Shown: positions 16,239 to 23,699, counted from the stretch's first letter. The stretch: DNA of 26,581 nt from CBCXVS01 sp965178525 (GCA_965178525.1 CBCXVS010000073.1:1-26581), one strand, 5' to 3'. A program made the numbers and translations. The notes: generated by a model from the sequence alone, not told the origin.

Positions 16239-16676
16239 GTGCTCTCAACAACCGATAAAATACTGTTTTTACGGCGTGTACCGATGTTTGCCGGTATGAC
16301 CCTGGAGCAGCTTCGGGTCCTGTCGTCCCATCTCAACGAACAGCACTTCCTGCCAGGGGAGGTGATTTTTCCCGAGGGGGATTTCAGCCAGGAGCTCTAT
16401 GTCGTTGCGTCTGGCGTCGTGAATATTGTCAAGGATTTTGGCCGTGCGCACGAGCGCCGTCTGAATATCTTGCGAGCCGGCGATTTCTTTGGCGACATGG
16501 CCATCTTCGAGGATGCGCCGCGCTCGGCCACGGCCGTGACCCAGGACGAAGCGGAGCTTCTGGTGCTGCACCCGGAGAAGTTCAAGCAGACGATCTATCA
16601 AAAACCCGACATGGCCTTTGCCATTTTTCGGGAACTCGGTGAGCGTCTGCGCCGCCGCGAGGAAGAGGTGAGCTGA
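16239..16676 (+). CDS. Cyclic-nucleotide-binding (CRP-like sensor) domain protein without DNA-binding domain
   Basis: Single cNMP-binding domain. GTG at 16239 is preceded by GGAG seven bases upstream. Visible elements are FLRRVPMFAGMTLEQLRVLSS, the GEVIFPEGDFSQELYVVASG jelly-roll strands, and the phosphate-binding cassette GDFFGDMAIFEDAPRSATAV, where the Arg-Ser-Ala pattern and Gly-Asp-Met-Ala match the cyclic-nucleotide pocket. The C helix follows (AFAIFRELGERLRRREEE). At 145 residues there is no helix-turn-helix, so it is unlikely to be a transcription factor by itself and may regulate a partner protein. It diverges from the aldo/keto reductase gene across a 235-base gap. Confidence 0.9.
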   Translation: MLSTTDKILFLRRVPMFAGMTLEQLRVLSSHLNEQHFLPGEVIFPEGDFSQELYVVASGVVNIVKDFGRAHERRLNILRAGDFFGDMAIFEDAPRSATAVTQDEAELLVLHPEKFKQTIYQKPDMAFAIFRELGERLRRREEEVS

Positions 16677-16843
16677 ACCGGTGTGCGGTGGCGCCTGAAG
16701 CTTGTGAAGTGCTACCGGGTGGTGTAGGCTACCGAAGATGATACTGCCGCTGCGTTGATGGCTGACGATAGATGGCGCCCCTTTTCTTCTGGTGCTGGGT
16801 ACAGAGGGCTGCGCCGCAACGCGTGTGAGAGGAGGCAAACCCC

Positions 16844-18229
16844 ATGAGGCGAACCCGTGTTGTCGATGCCTTGAACAGCGAGGCTGCGTTGGATCCCATG
16901 CTCGTCAAGGGTTGGGTGCGCACCCGGCGCGATGCAAAAGGATTCTCGTTTCTCGAGATTAATGACGGCTCGTGTTTAAAAAATCTCCAGGTGATTGTGG
17001 ACGAAACGGGGCCAGCATACGAACCCCTCAGCATGGTCGCGACTGGCGCCGCCGTTGCGGTGGAAGGCGCACTGGTGGCCTCTCCTGGCAAAGGGCAGCA
17101 GTGGGAAGTACGGGCCACGCGTTTAGAGCTTTTGGGTGCGTCGGACGCGGACACGTATCCGCTGCAAAAAAAACGGCATACCGATGAATTTCTACGCACG
17201 ATCGCCCATCTGCGCCCCCGGACGAATAAATATGGCGCCCTGTTTCGCATCCGCTCCGAAAGCGCCTTTGCCGTGCACCGGTTTTTCCGCGACCGGGGCT
17301 TTTATTATCTGCACACGCCGATCATCACCGGTTCGGACTGTGAAGGCGCCGGCGAGATGTTTCGGGTGACGACCTTACCGTTTTCTGGCCACAGCAGCGA
17401 GGGCGACGTCGATACGTTTGTCCATGACTTTTTCGGGAAAGAGGCCAATCTCACAGTTTCAGGCCAATTGGAAGCCGAGCTCTTTGCCTGTGCGCTGGGG
17501 AATGTCTATACCTTTGGTCCGACCTTTCGGGCGGAAAATTCCAACACCCCCCGACATGTAGCGGAGTTCTGGATGATCGAGCCGGAAATGGCCTTCGCCG
17601 ACCTCGACGACAATATGGACCTGGGTGAGGATTTGATCAAAAGCCTCGTGCGTCATATTATGGACCACTGCGCCACGGATTTGGAATTATTCGCCCGCTT
17701 TGTGGATCAAGATCTCATGCACAACCTCGAGGTGATTGCGCGAGAATCGTATGTCCGGTTGCCATATACCGAGGCGGTCGAGATTTTACAGCGCTCTGGC
17801 AAGGCGTTCGAATTTCCGGTGGCCTATGGCACGGATTTGCAGACCGAACACGAGCGCTATCTGACCGAGGAGCATTGTCAAAAGCCGGTCATTGTCTACA
17901 ATTATCCCCAGGAGATAAAAGCCTTTTATATGCGATTAAATGAGGATGCGAAGACGGTGGCGGCCATGGACGTGTTGGTACCCCGCGTGGGCGAACTGAT
18001 CGGCGGCAGCCAGCGCGAAGAGCGGCTCGACGTGCTCGAACAGCGCCTCCGCGCGTTTGGCTTAGAGCCGGAAGCGTACTGGTGGTATCTGGACATTCGC
18101 CGTTTCGGCACCGTACCGCATGCGGGTTTCGGCCTGGGGTTCGAACGCTTTCTGATGATGATGACCGGGGTGAGCAATATCCGGGACGTGATTCCGTTTC
18201 CGCGTACGCCCAGACACCTTGAATTTTGA
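16844..18229 (+). CDS. asnS: Asparaginyl-tRNA synthetase
   Basis: Charges tRNA-Asn with asparagine in the cytoplasm. ATG at 16844 follows GAGGAGG, an excellent ribosome site. The N-terminal OB-fold anticodon-binding domain is seen at residues 15-110 (VKGWVRTRRDAKGFSFLEIN). The class II catalytic core carries motif 2 (TFGPTFRAENSNTPRHVAEF, then WMIEPEMAF) and motif 3 (GFGLGFERFLMMMTG); IITGSDCEGAGEMF is typical of AsnRS rather than AspRS. Length 461 aa is normal and the C terminus IRDVIPFPRTPRHLEF is canonical. Gap 16677-16843 upstream shows no T-box or other obvious leader. The stop overlaps the TTTTGACA of the dyad at 18224-18266. Confidence 0.96.
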   Translation: MRRTRVVDALNSEAALDPMLVKGWVRTRRDAKGFSFLEINDGSCLKNLQVIVDETGPAYEPLSMVATGAAVAVEGALVASPGKGQQWEVRATRLELLGASDADTYPLQKKRHTDEFLRTIAHLRPRTNKYGALFRIRSESAFAVHRFFRDRGFYYLHTPIITGSDCEGAGEMFRVTTLPFSGHSSEGDVDTFVHDFFGKEANLTVSGQLEAELFACALGNVYTFGPTFRAENSNTPRHVAEFWMIEPEMAFADLDDNMDLGEDLIKSLVRHIMDHCATDLELFARFVDQDLMHNLEVIARESYVRLPYTEAVEILQRSGKAFEFPVAYGTDLQTEHERYLTEEHCQKPVIVYNYPQEIKAFYMRLNEDAKTVAAMDVLVPRVGELIGGSQREERLDVLEQRLRAFGLEPEAYWWYLDIRRFGTVPHAGFGLGFERFLMMMTGVSNIRDVIPFPRTPRHLEF

Positions 18230-18266
18230 CAAGACAGTTTGTCCGAAGTCTGTCAAATTTTGGACA
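18224..18266 (+). promoter_or_regulatory. Dyad-rich region, candidate enhancer-binding site for the sigma-54 promoter
   Basis: Inverted arms TTTGACA (18225-18231) and TGTCAAA (18251-18257) interleave with TGTCC (18240-18244) and GGACA (18262-18266). A further GTCAAAAAACTGAC half-palindrome follows at about 18273-18287. The cluster lies about 120-175 bases upstream of the -24/-12 element at 18386, the usual range for activators of sigma-54 promoters. It might also act as the asnS transcription end, but no clean stem plus T-run is present. Confidence 0.4.
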
Positions 18267-18385
18267 CGATCCCGTCAAAAAACTGACATCAAACGGTCGT
18301 GCCGTGTCTGCGCAACGATCGCATTTTGCCCGTATGTATTTGTCCTCAAACATGTTGCAGCCATGTGATGCGGTGCATCCTTCTC

Positions 18386-18400
18386 TGGCATGGATATTGC
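18386..18400 (+). promoter_or_regulatory. Sigma-54 (RpoN) -24/-12 promoter
   Basis: TGGCATGGATATTGC has the invariant GG and GC dinucleotides separated by exactly 10 nt and matches TGGCACN5TTGC at all key positions except one. Expected transcript start is near 18412, reading rightward into the leader hairpin (18448-18464) and the small ORF at 18488. Confidence 0.65.
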
Positions 18401-18447
18401 CCTGAGACGATAGGTTGACGTCGACCTTCGAATGTGGGCAACCTTGC

Positions 18448-18464
18448 GGAGTCGATTCGACTCC
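18448..18464 (+). other. Leader hairpin of the sigma-54 transcript
   Basis: GGAGTCGATTCGACTCC is a perfect palindrome apart from its central base. As RNA it would form at least a six-pair stem about 36 nt after the predicted start and 24 nt before the ATG at 18488. It could also be a protein-binding operator. Confidence 0.45.
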
Positions 18465-18487
18465 CCTCACGAGATGGTTGTACAATC

Positions 18488-18622
18488 ATGGCTCCCGATC
18501 CAACGCCTTCCACAACCCCGGATGAGGAAGACCTCGTCGTCCCTATCGTGGTCAATCTGTTAAACGCAGGCCACGTCAGATTCATCGAGGGAGAGCGGCA
18601 ATATAAAGTCAATTGCACGTAA
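18488..18622 (+). CDS. Small hypothetical protein (44 aa) downstream of a sigma-54 promoter
   Basis: ATG at 18488, TAA at 18620-18622; a longer version could begin at GTG 18434. The peptide has a Pro/Thr/acidic N-terminal stretch (APDPTPSTTPDEEDL), then a hydrophobic core VVPIVVNLLNAGHVRFIEGE and ends RQYKVNCT with one Cys. The ribosome site is weak. A GC hairpin (GCCCG ATTGA CGGGC, 18623-18637) follows the stop directly. Promoter, leader hairpin, tiny ORF and terminal stem make a self-contained unit of about 230 nt. I do not recognise the protein; the unit could instead encode a regulatory RNA. Confidence 0.5.
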   Translation: MAPDPTPSTTPDEEDLVVPIVVNLLNAGHVRFIEGERQYKVNCT

Positions 18623-18676
18623 GCCCGATTGACGGGCGAACGTCAGACGCTCCCGACTGCTTCTCTCCTGTACGTC

Positions 18677-19195
18677 TCACGGTTTTCTGTGCCGCCTTCC
18701 CTGATCGCTCATGGATGAGCGCAAGGGCTCTCCTATTTGTCTGGCTCCTTGCATAAAACCTTGATGCCTGACTTGCCGCTGCGGAATTTGTGAGCGCAAC
18801 TGGCCAGGCGTATAGAGTCCACACCCCAAAATATGCCCTGCACAGCACAGGACCACATAGCCCGGGTCGAGGTCGGTCTGCAAGGCCAGCTCCTGGTCGC
18901 GCAACAAGGTGACCATCTGTGGCTCGGAAAGATCGAGTCGATGCCGGGTCGCCCAAGGCCCAAAGCGCTGCAGCGCCGCCGTCGTTGGTTTCAGGTGATG
19001 CGGCATTTTGCGTAGCACCGGGAGACCCACGTTTTGGATCTTGAGCGAGGCAAAAGCGGCAACTGGCGCCGCGCGGTTGAGGAGAATATAGGTGTGGCGG
19101 CGTTCGAGTAAGTGGTACACGTCGAACATCGACCGTGGCATACCGAATCGTGTCTCAAAATAACTCAGGATGCGGCTCCGCTCGGGATCAAACAC
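18677..19195 (-). CDS. PUA-like RNA-binding domain protein, partner of the m5C methyltransferase
   Basis: Starts at GTG 19195, overlapping the TGA of the upstream methyltransferase, so the two are translated in tandem. The sequence resembles the C-terminal RNA-binding region found fused to NOL1/NOP2/Sun-type methylases: SMFDVYHLLERRHTYILLN, LKPTTAALQRFGPWATRH, then GYVVLCCAGHILGCGLYTPG and LRSQIPQ, where the PUA fold usually ends. A basic tail of about 35 residues follows (ends SSMSDQGRRHRKP). As a separate 172-aa gene, it probably docks on the upstream catalytic protein to bind rRNA or tRNA. The frame is open further upstream to 19561 but that part overlaps the methyltransferase and is a shadow. 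Family assignment is by pattern only. Confidence 0.65.
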   Translation of the reverse strand: MFDPERSRILSYFETRFGMPRSMFDVYHLLERRHTYILLNRAAPVAAFASLKIQNVGLPVLRKMPHHLKPTTAALQRFGPWATRHRLDLSEPQMVTLLRDQELALQTDLDPGYVVLCCAGHILGCGLYTPGQLRSQIPQRQVRHQGFMQGARQIGEPLRSSMSDQGRRHRKP

Positions 19196-20093
19196 GAATG
19201 GCGGCCAGGAAGAATCCCACGGAATCGGTGTGGTGGGAGTAGAGACGCCAGCAGTGTTGCATGCGTGAGTCATACGTCTGCGCTTTCCAATGTTGGAGAC
19301 CAGAGCTATGCGGTACGTCGAGTCGGATCGGTTCGAGCCTGGCCGGACGGCGTTCGAGCAAGGTTTGGACAACGGCCTCGTTTTCATCCGGATTGTATGT
19401 ACAGGTGGCATAAAGTAGGGCGCCACCCGGCACCAGCAGGTCAAAGCCGCGCAGGAGGAGTTGGCGTTGCAGGCGCGGCAAATCACCGGACGAACGCCGA
19501 TGATGCCGCAGCCGGCCCTGGGCATCCCAGCGATAATTACCCTCGCCGCTACAGGGGGCATCGACCAAAACCCGGTTGAACTTATGACGCAAGGGAAAAT
19601 TCTGTCCCGTATAGCACGTCGTCACGACGCTACTTACCCCCAGGCGTTTCAGATTAAATTCCAACATCGATAAGCGTTTGCCATGGCGATCGTTGGCGAC
19701 AATCAAGCCTTCATCGCGCATGAGTTGGGCGAGGTGCGAGGTTTTACTGCCGGGAGCGGCACACAGGTCGCAAATGGTTTCGCCCGGCTGCGGCGCCAAC
19801 ACCAGGGACGCGAGCGCCGACGTCAATGCCTGGGCATGGTAGTAGCCCAACAGGGCGCCTCGCAACATACCGGGGTGCGTCAACTTGTCGGCCAGGAGAA
19901 GTTCGTCCGTGAGCGACGATGGACGCGTGTGGTACCCTTCCTGCAGCAGCATGGCCCGCACCACGTCCGGTGAGGTCCGTAGGGTGTTGACCCGCAGACA
20001 ACAGGTTGGCTCCACTTGGACGCTCGTGCAGAAGGCGCCGAAATCAGGGATAAAATCCGCATAAGCCGCGAACAGGTCTCGACAACTGGGCAT
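19188..20093 (-). CDS. RsmB/RsmF-type (NSUN) RNA cytosine-C5 methyltransferase
   Basis: SAM-dependent m5C RNA methyltransferase. ATG at 20093 is chosen since GAAGGTG is eight bases upstream and MPSCRDLFAAYADFIPDF is a sensible N terminus; the frame extends to 20195. Motifs in order: CLRVNTLRTS, HPGMLRGALLGYYHAQALTS (motif X), CDLCAAPGSKTSHLAQL (SAM motif I), VANDRHGKRLSMLEFNLKRLG (II), VLVDAPCSGEGNYRW (motif IV, with the PCS catalytic Cys), and ALLYATCTYNPDENEAVV (motif VI, with the TCT second Cys). Both catalytic cysteines are present, so the enzyme should be active. At 301 aa it lacks the C-terminal RNA-binding domain that many relatives carry; that domain appears as the next gene. rRNA or tRNA target is unknown. 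Confidence 0.93.
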   Translation of the reverse strand: MPSCRDLFAAYADFIPDFGAFCTSVQVEPTCCLRVNTLRTSPDVVRAMLLQEGYHTRPSSLTDELLLADKLTHPGMLRGALLGYYHAQALTSALASLVLAPQPGETICDLCAAPGSKTSHLAQLMRDEGLIVANDRHGKRLSMLEFNLKRLGVSSVVTTCYTGQNFPLRHKFNRVLVDAPCSGEGNYRWDAQGRLRHHRRSSGDLPRLQRQLLLRGFDLLVPGGALLYATCTYNPDENEAVVQTLLERRPARLEPIRLDVPHSSGLQHWKAQTYDSRMQHCWRLYSHHTDSVGFFLAAIRV

Positions 20094-20252
20094 GCCGTTT
20101 TCACCTTCAGCTCGCAGATGAAGACGCTTGGCGAGGGGGCACACCATCATACTGCACACCCTGCTCCACGGCAATGGTCTGCTTGCAGTCGTCAAGCCGG
20201 ACTAGCAGCGCGGCCCGTGCTCCTCATGCCATCACGCGGGGAGTAAAGACGT

Positions 20253-21197
20253 ATGACATCAGGTGCGTTTTATATTGGCATGGACGTAGGCGGCACCACA
20301 TTCAAAGCGCTCGCCGTCACCCCAGAGGGTCGTATTCTGGGCCGGGCCCACCGACTCACAGAAGCGCGGCGAGGCGCAAAAGTGGTGATTGGGCGCATGG
20401 TGGAGACGATTCGCCGTCTTGAAGCTGAGGTCTCGACACCGGAGCTGACACTGGCGGCAGTCGGCTTCGGCATTGCCGGCATTCTGGATCTGCCCGCCGG
20501 CATTGTGCGCCGCTCGCCGAATCTGCCGGGGTGGGAAGGCACGAATGTGCGTGAGCTCGTGGGGCATCATTTGCCGGTCCCATTTACCATTGACAATGAC
20601 GCCGATGCGGCTGTGCTGGGCGAAGCCTGGCTAGGAGCTGGGCGAGGCATGCAGCACGTGGTGATGGTCACGCTCGGCACGGGGGTGGGCGGTGGGGTGC
20701 TGATCAATAACACGATGCTCCATGGCGCCCAGGGCTATGGTGGCGAAGTCGGTCATACCGTTGTCGATCCCCATGGCCCGCCGTGTGGCTGCGGCAGTCG
20801 GGGCTGTCTCGAACAGTTTGCCTCAGGTACCGCCATCGCCCGCATGGCCGCACCGTATTATGGCGATATCACAGCCAAAGAAGTGGCCCAGGCGGCCCAT
20901 CGTGGAGAGCCGCTAGCCCGGCACGTCTTTGCGCAGGCTGGCTTCTATCTCGGGATTGCCTGCGCCAATTTTGCCAATCTTTTCAATCCCCAATGTATCG
21001 TGATCGGCGGGGGGGTGGCCCATGCCTTTGACCTGTTCATCGCCTCCATGCAGGCCGCGATGCGGCAACGCACATTTGTCGAAGTCTACGACAATCTCCG
21101 GATTGTCCCGGCCACATGTGGCACGGATGCCGGCGGGTTGGGTGCCGCCCGGCAAGCCATGACAAATGCGGAATGCAGAATGCGGAATGCGGAATGA
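20253..21197 (+). CDS. ROK family sugar kinase (glucokinase-like)
   Basis: Phosphorylates a hexose using ATP. ATG at 20253 follows GGGGAGTAAAGACGT. Shown: ATP loop GMDVGGTTFKALAV (residues 9-22), GFGIAGILDLPAGIV, sugar-site FTIDNDADAAVLGEAWLGAG, phosphate loop TLGTGVGGGVL, and the ROK zinc signature GHTVV...CGCGSRGCLEQF with three Cys and the upstream His. Full catalytic set present, so activity as a glucokinase or related kinase is likely. The last ten residues (NAECRMRNAE) are encoded by the AATGCGG heptamer repeat (21165-21196), which also supplies the TGA stop: the natural 3' end seems to have been overwritten. No DNA-binding domain, so not a ROK repressor. Confidence 0.93.
   Translation: MTSGAFYIGMDVGGTTFKALAVTPEGRILGRAHRLTEARRGAKVVIGRMVETIRRLEAEVSTPELTLAAVGFGIAGILDLPAGIVRRSPNLPGWEGTNVRELVGHHLPVPFTIDNDADAAVLGEAWLGAGRGMQHVVMVTLGTGVGGGVLINNTMLHGAQGYGGEVGHTVVDPHGPPCGCGSRGCLEQFASGTAIARMAAPYYGDITAKEVAQAAHRGEPLARHVFAQAGFYLGIACANFANLFNPQCIVIGGGVAHAFDLFIASMQAAMRQRTFVEVYDNLRIVPATCGTDAGGLGAARQAMTNAECRMRNAE
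21165..21196 (+). repeat. Heptamer repeat (AATGCGG type), left arm of an inverted pair
   Basis: About four and a half units of a 7-mer (AATGCGG, with one AATGCAG variant) forming the end of the ROK gene. Its reverse complement occurs at 21353-21384 with 31 of 32 positions matching, including the variant unit, so the two arms share an origin. Confidence 0.85.
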
Positions 21198-21335
21198 AGA
21201 AGACCGTGTGCCTCGGTCTGGCCGGATGGGGACGGTTGCGCAACGTCCGTTAACCGAGTACAGTTGGTCTCAATGCATCCTCTCCTCTTATCTTATACCG
21301 CATTCGGCAGGGGCCTCTGAATGAGCAGATCATCG

Positions 21336-21441
21336 TCCAACGACCCTTCTTCCATTCCCCATTCCGCATTCTGCATTCCGCATTCCAACGACCCTTCTTC
21401 CATTCCGCATTCCGCATTCCGCATTCCGCATTCCGCATTCC
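21336..21441 (+). repeat. Compound repeat: tandem ACGACCCTTCTTC units with GCATTCC heptamers
   Basis: Two tandem copies of a unit beginning TCCAACGACCCTTCTTCC (at 21336 and at about 21383), each followed by a run of GCATTCC heptamers (about four in the first, seven in the second). Region 21353-21384 is the reverse complement of the repeat at 21165-21196. The array runs up to four bases before the rimO start codon. Confidence 0.85.
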
Positions 21442-21444
21442 AAG

Positions 21445-22767
21445 GTGGTTTTGATCAGCCTGGGCTGTCCGAAAAATCTCCTGGACTCCGAAATCATGCT
21501 CGGCAAGCTTTTTGAGCAGGGATACGAACTGACAATGGATCCCGTCGAGGCGGATTACCTCATTGTCAATACCTGTGGTTTTATTCAAGACGCCAAAGAG
21601 GAGTCCATCGAGCACATTCTGGAAATGGCCGAGATCAAAGCCCAGTACGCTGGGAAAAAACTGGTCGTGGCCGGATGTTTGGCGCAGCGCTATGGCCGCG
21701 AGCTGATGCGGGAATTGCCTGAAATCGATGTTCTGGTGGGCACGGGAAATTTTCAGGAGATGCCCCAGGTGCTCGTGCAGTTGGACACGCCAACGCCGCG
21801 GCGAGACTATCTCAGTGACAATGTGTATCTCTATAACGAGACGGATACGCGAATTCAGACCACGCCAGCCCACCACGCTTATATCAAGATTGCCGAGGGA
21901 TGTAATCACCTCTGCACGTTTTGCATCATCCCGAAGATGCGCGGCCGCTTGAAGAGCCGCCCGGTGGATTCCATTGTGACCGAAGCCCGCCAGCTGGGGC
22001 GGGCCGGCGTTCGCGAAGCCATTTTGATTGCCCAGGACAGTACGGAATACGGTGCGGATATCGGGCTGCGGCATGGGTTGGCGCAGGTGCTGAGCCGGTT
22101 GAGCGTCGGCGTTCCGGAGTTGGATTGGCTTCGCGTGCTCTATCTCTACCCCTCCATGGTCCGGCCGGACCTTCTGGACGTGTATGCCCAACACGATCGC
22201 ATCTGCAACTATTTCGATATGCCGATGCAGCATGCCTCGGATCGCCTGTTGCGCGCCATGAAGCGGGGCTATACGCAGCGCACTCTGTACCGCTTGCTGG
22301 ATGCCGTCCGTGAGCGTATGCCTGATGCGGCGATTCGGACGACGTTCATCGTGGGCTTTCCTGGCGAAACGCCTGCGGACGTCGATGCCTTGCTCACGTT
22401 TGTGGAGCGGGCGCGTCTCGACCGCGTCGGGGTTTTTACCTATTCGCTGGAAGAGGACACCCCGTCTTATTCGATGCCGGGCCGGGTTTCGGTACGTGAA
22501 GCCGCTCTACGGCGGCAACAGGTGATGGCGCTGCAACAGGAAATCTCGTTGCAAAAACACCAGGCGCTGGTGGGACAACAGATGTGGGCACTGATCGATG
22601 CAGATGCCACCGAGTCCCAAGCCGCCGTCGGACGGCTGTATAGCCAGGCCCCTGGCATCGACGGAGTGGTCTATGTGAATGGCCCGGTCATGAGTGGGGA
22701 CCTGGTGCGTGTCGACATTACCGGGGCGGATGCCTATGATCTGACTGCCGAAGTGGAAAGTGGATAG
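21445..22767 (+). CDS. rimO: Ribosomal protein S12 methylthiotransferase RimO
   Basis: Radical-SAM enzyme adding a methylthio group to the conserved Asp of ribosomal protein S12. Features: N-terminal MTTase domain with its three cluster Cys (SLGCPKN, VNTCGF, VAGCLAQR), radical-SAM motif GCNHLCTFCIIPKMRGR (CxxxCxxC), QDSTEYGADIG, FDMPMQHASDRLLRAMKRG, FIVGFPGET, and a TRAM domain at the C terminus (RLYSQAPGIDGVVYVNG). Length 440 aa. The start is unusual: GTG at 21445 is the only usable start, sits directly on the heptamer array and lacks a proper ribosome site; an ATG at 21321 with better context is now out of frame because of the repeat. The end TAEVESG overlaps a second repeat that provides TAG. 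Enzyme identity is secure. Confidence 0.95.
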   Translation: MVLISLGCPKNLLDSEIMLGKLFEQGYELTMDPVEADYLIVNTCGFIQDAKEESIEHILEMAEIKAQYAGKKLVVAGCLAQRYGRELMRELPEIDVLVGTGNFQEMPQVLVQLDTPTPRRDYLSDNVYLYNETDTRIQTTPAHHAYIKIAEGCNHLCTFCIIPKMRGRLKSRPVDSIVTEARQLGRAGVREAILIAQDSTEYGADIGLRHGLAQVLSRLSVGVPELDWLRVLYLYPSMVRPDLLDVYAQHDRICNYFDMPMQHASDRLLRAMKRGYTQRTLYRLLDAVRERMPDAAIRTTFIVGFPGETPADVDALLTFVERARLDRVGVFTYSLEEDTPSYSMPGRVSVREAALRRQQVMALQQEISLQKHQALVGQQMWALIDADATESQAAVGRLYSQAPGIDGVVYVNGPVMSGDLVRVDITGADAYDLTAEVESG

Positions 22768-22810
22768 GGGTTGGTTAGGAATGGCGGACCATCCACTTTC
22801 CACTTTCCAC
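22753..22810 (+). repeat. Inverted ACTTTCC heptamer repeat between convergent rimO and uspA
   Basis: GTGGAAAGTGGAT (22753-22765) is perfectly complementary to ATCCACTTTCCAC (22791-22803) with a 25-base loop; a further TTTCCACT unit follows. The 7-bp unit is ACTTTCC. The left arm encodes the last residues of RimO. With convergent stops at 22767 and 22812 the hairpin may act as a bidirectional transcription end, although no T-run follows. Confidence 0.8.
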
Positions 22811-22811
22811 T

Positions 22812-23249
22812 CTATTTGACAAACGGTACGACGAGCACAGGGCACAGGGATGTGGCGACAACCGCGTTGCAAATCCGGCCGGTCATCAACCGTTTGTCAC
22901 CCGTGAGATGCCGGGTGCCCATGACGATGAGGTCGCAGGACTCCGTCTGCGCTGTCCGCACGATCTCTTCCGGTATACCGCCCCATGGCGACACGGTGCG
23001 ACAGGAAACGTGGGCCTGGCGGGCTCGATCCGCGGCGTTGTCCAATATGGCTTTACCGGTTTCCTCGATCTGTTCCCGCACCTCGGTGTCGGAGAGGTCA
23101 AGCTCCAGGGCTTGATACTGCGGGTCATCCTCCAGAATATGTGCAATGAGCAGTTCGTTGTGTAGGCTGGCGGCCAGTCGGATCGCTGTATCGACCGCAT
23201 AGCGTGACCACGGCGACGGTCCGGTGGCCACCATGATATTTTGGAACAT
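22812..23249 (-). CDS. Universal stress protein UspA family
   Basis: Cytoplasmic alpha/beta nucleotide-binding stress protein. ATG at 23249 follows GAGGAGAAACACCCT. The product begins MFQNIMVATGPSPWSRYAV, the canonical first strand and ATP-site entry, has LIAHILEDD in the second strand, and ends with the nucleotide-binding signature LIVMGTRHLTGDKRLMTGR followed by SLCPVLVVPF. The glycine pattern (G-x2-x9-G) is compatible with ATP binding. Length 145 aa is typical. The frame runs further upstream to 23408, but without a ribosome site. It is convergent with rimO. Confidence 0.92.
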   Translation of the reverse strand: MFQNIMVATGPSPWSRYAVDTAIRLAASLHNELLIAHILEDDPQYQALELDLSDTEVREQIEETGKAILDNAADRARQAHVSCRTVSPWGGIPEEIVRTAQTESCDLIVMGTRHLTGDKRLMTGRICNAVVATSLCPVLVVPFVK

Positions 23250-23376
23250 AGGGTGTTTCTCCTCGCAAGTCCCTCGAGTCATCTGCTGTGAGGCAAAGGA
23301 TGTTGCCCACATAAGAAATATGATAGCATAGCACGTACGCGTTATGGCATCCTCATCCGATATTTTAGGAGATCTT

Positions 23377-23439
23377 ATGGCCTGGACGCCCCCCACACCG
23401 GCAGACATCGCGGGCTATGTCGACAGGCTGAACCATTAG
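23377..23439 (+). CDS. 20-residue micro-ORF with strong ribosome site (possible gene remnant)
   Basis: ATG at 23377 lies six bases after AGGAG in TTTTAGGAGATCTTATG, one of the best ribosome sites in the window. The frame reads MAWTPPTPADIAGYVDRLNH and stops at TAG; after it the frame stays open for another 18 codons. It may be the 5' end of a decayed gene or a leader peptide. It contains no run of Ile, Leu or Val codons, so it is not a classical branched-chain attenuator leader for the downstream gene. Confidence 0.3.
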   Translation: MAWTPPTPADIAGYVDRLNH

Positions 23440-23678
23440 GGCCGGTGGGGTCACGATGAATGGTATGATACATTTCATCATTGCCATTTCCACTGAACTC
23501 TATTATTGTAGTGAACTCCGGGAGCGAGGCCGCATCGGCAAGTGCCAACTTAGCGGGTACGTCTGTCATCACTGAATTTCCCAACTGATGTCCCTTCATA
23601 TGAGATACGAGATAGGCGTCATCGGACGTGGTGTACGTTTGATCTCATCGTCGATCATCTAGCGGAAGCTGTGGCCTA

Positions 23679-23699
23679 CCCGTCTCCGCCAAAGACGGG
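23679..23699 (+). other. Hairpin in the leader of the acetolactate-synthase-like gene
   Basis: CCCGTCT, loop CCGCCAA, AGACGGG: a perfect seven-pair stem with a seven-base loop, 132 bases ahead of the preferred ATG at 23831. No T-run follows (CGTGTATGTG), so it is not an intrinsic terminator; operator or structured leader are open options. Confidence 0.4.

Noticed and set aside
16677..16843. T-box or tRNA-sensing leader before asnS
   Set aside because: No conserved T-box sequence, specifier loop or terminator/antiterminator pair could be found.
21165..21441. CRISPR array
   Set aside because: The repeats are contiguous 7-mers without unique spacers and no cas genes are present.
21250..22233. 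Long minus-strand ORF (327 aa) over rimO
   Set aside because: It lies entirely antisense to a complete radical-SAM gene and has no family features; a GC-rich shadow.
23375..23599. Minus-strand ORF (74 aa) in the 23250-23803 gap
   Set aside because: No family resemblance or ribosome site; overlaps the micro-ORF with the better start.
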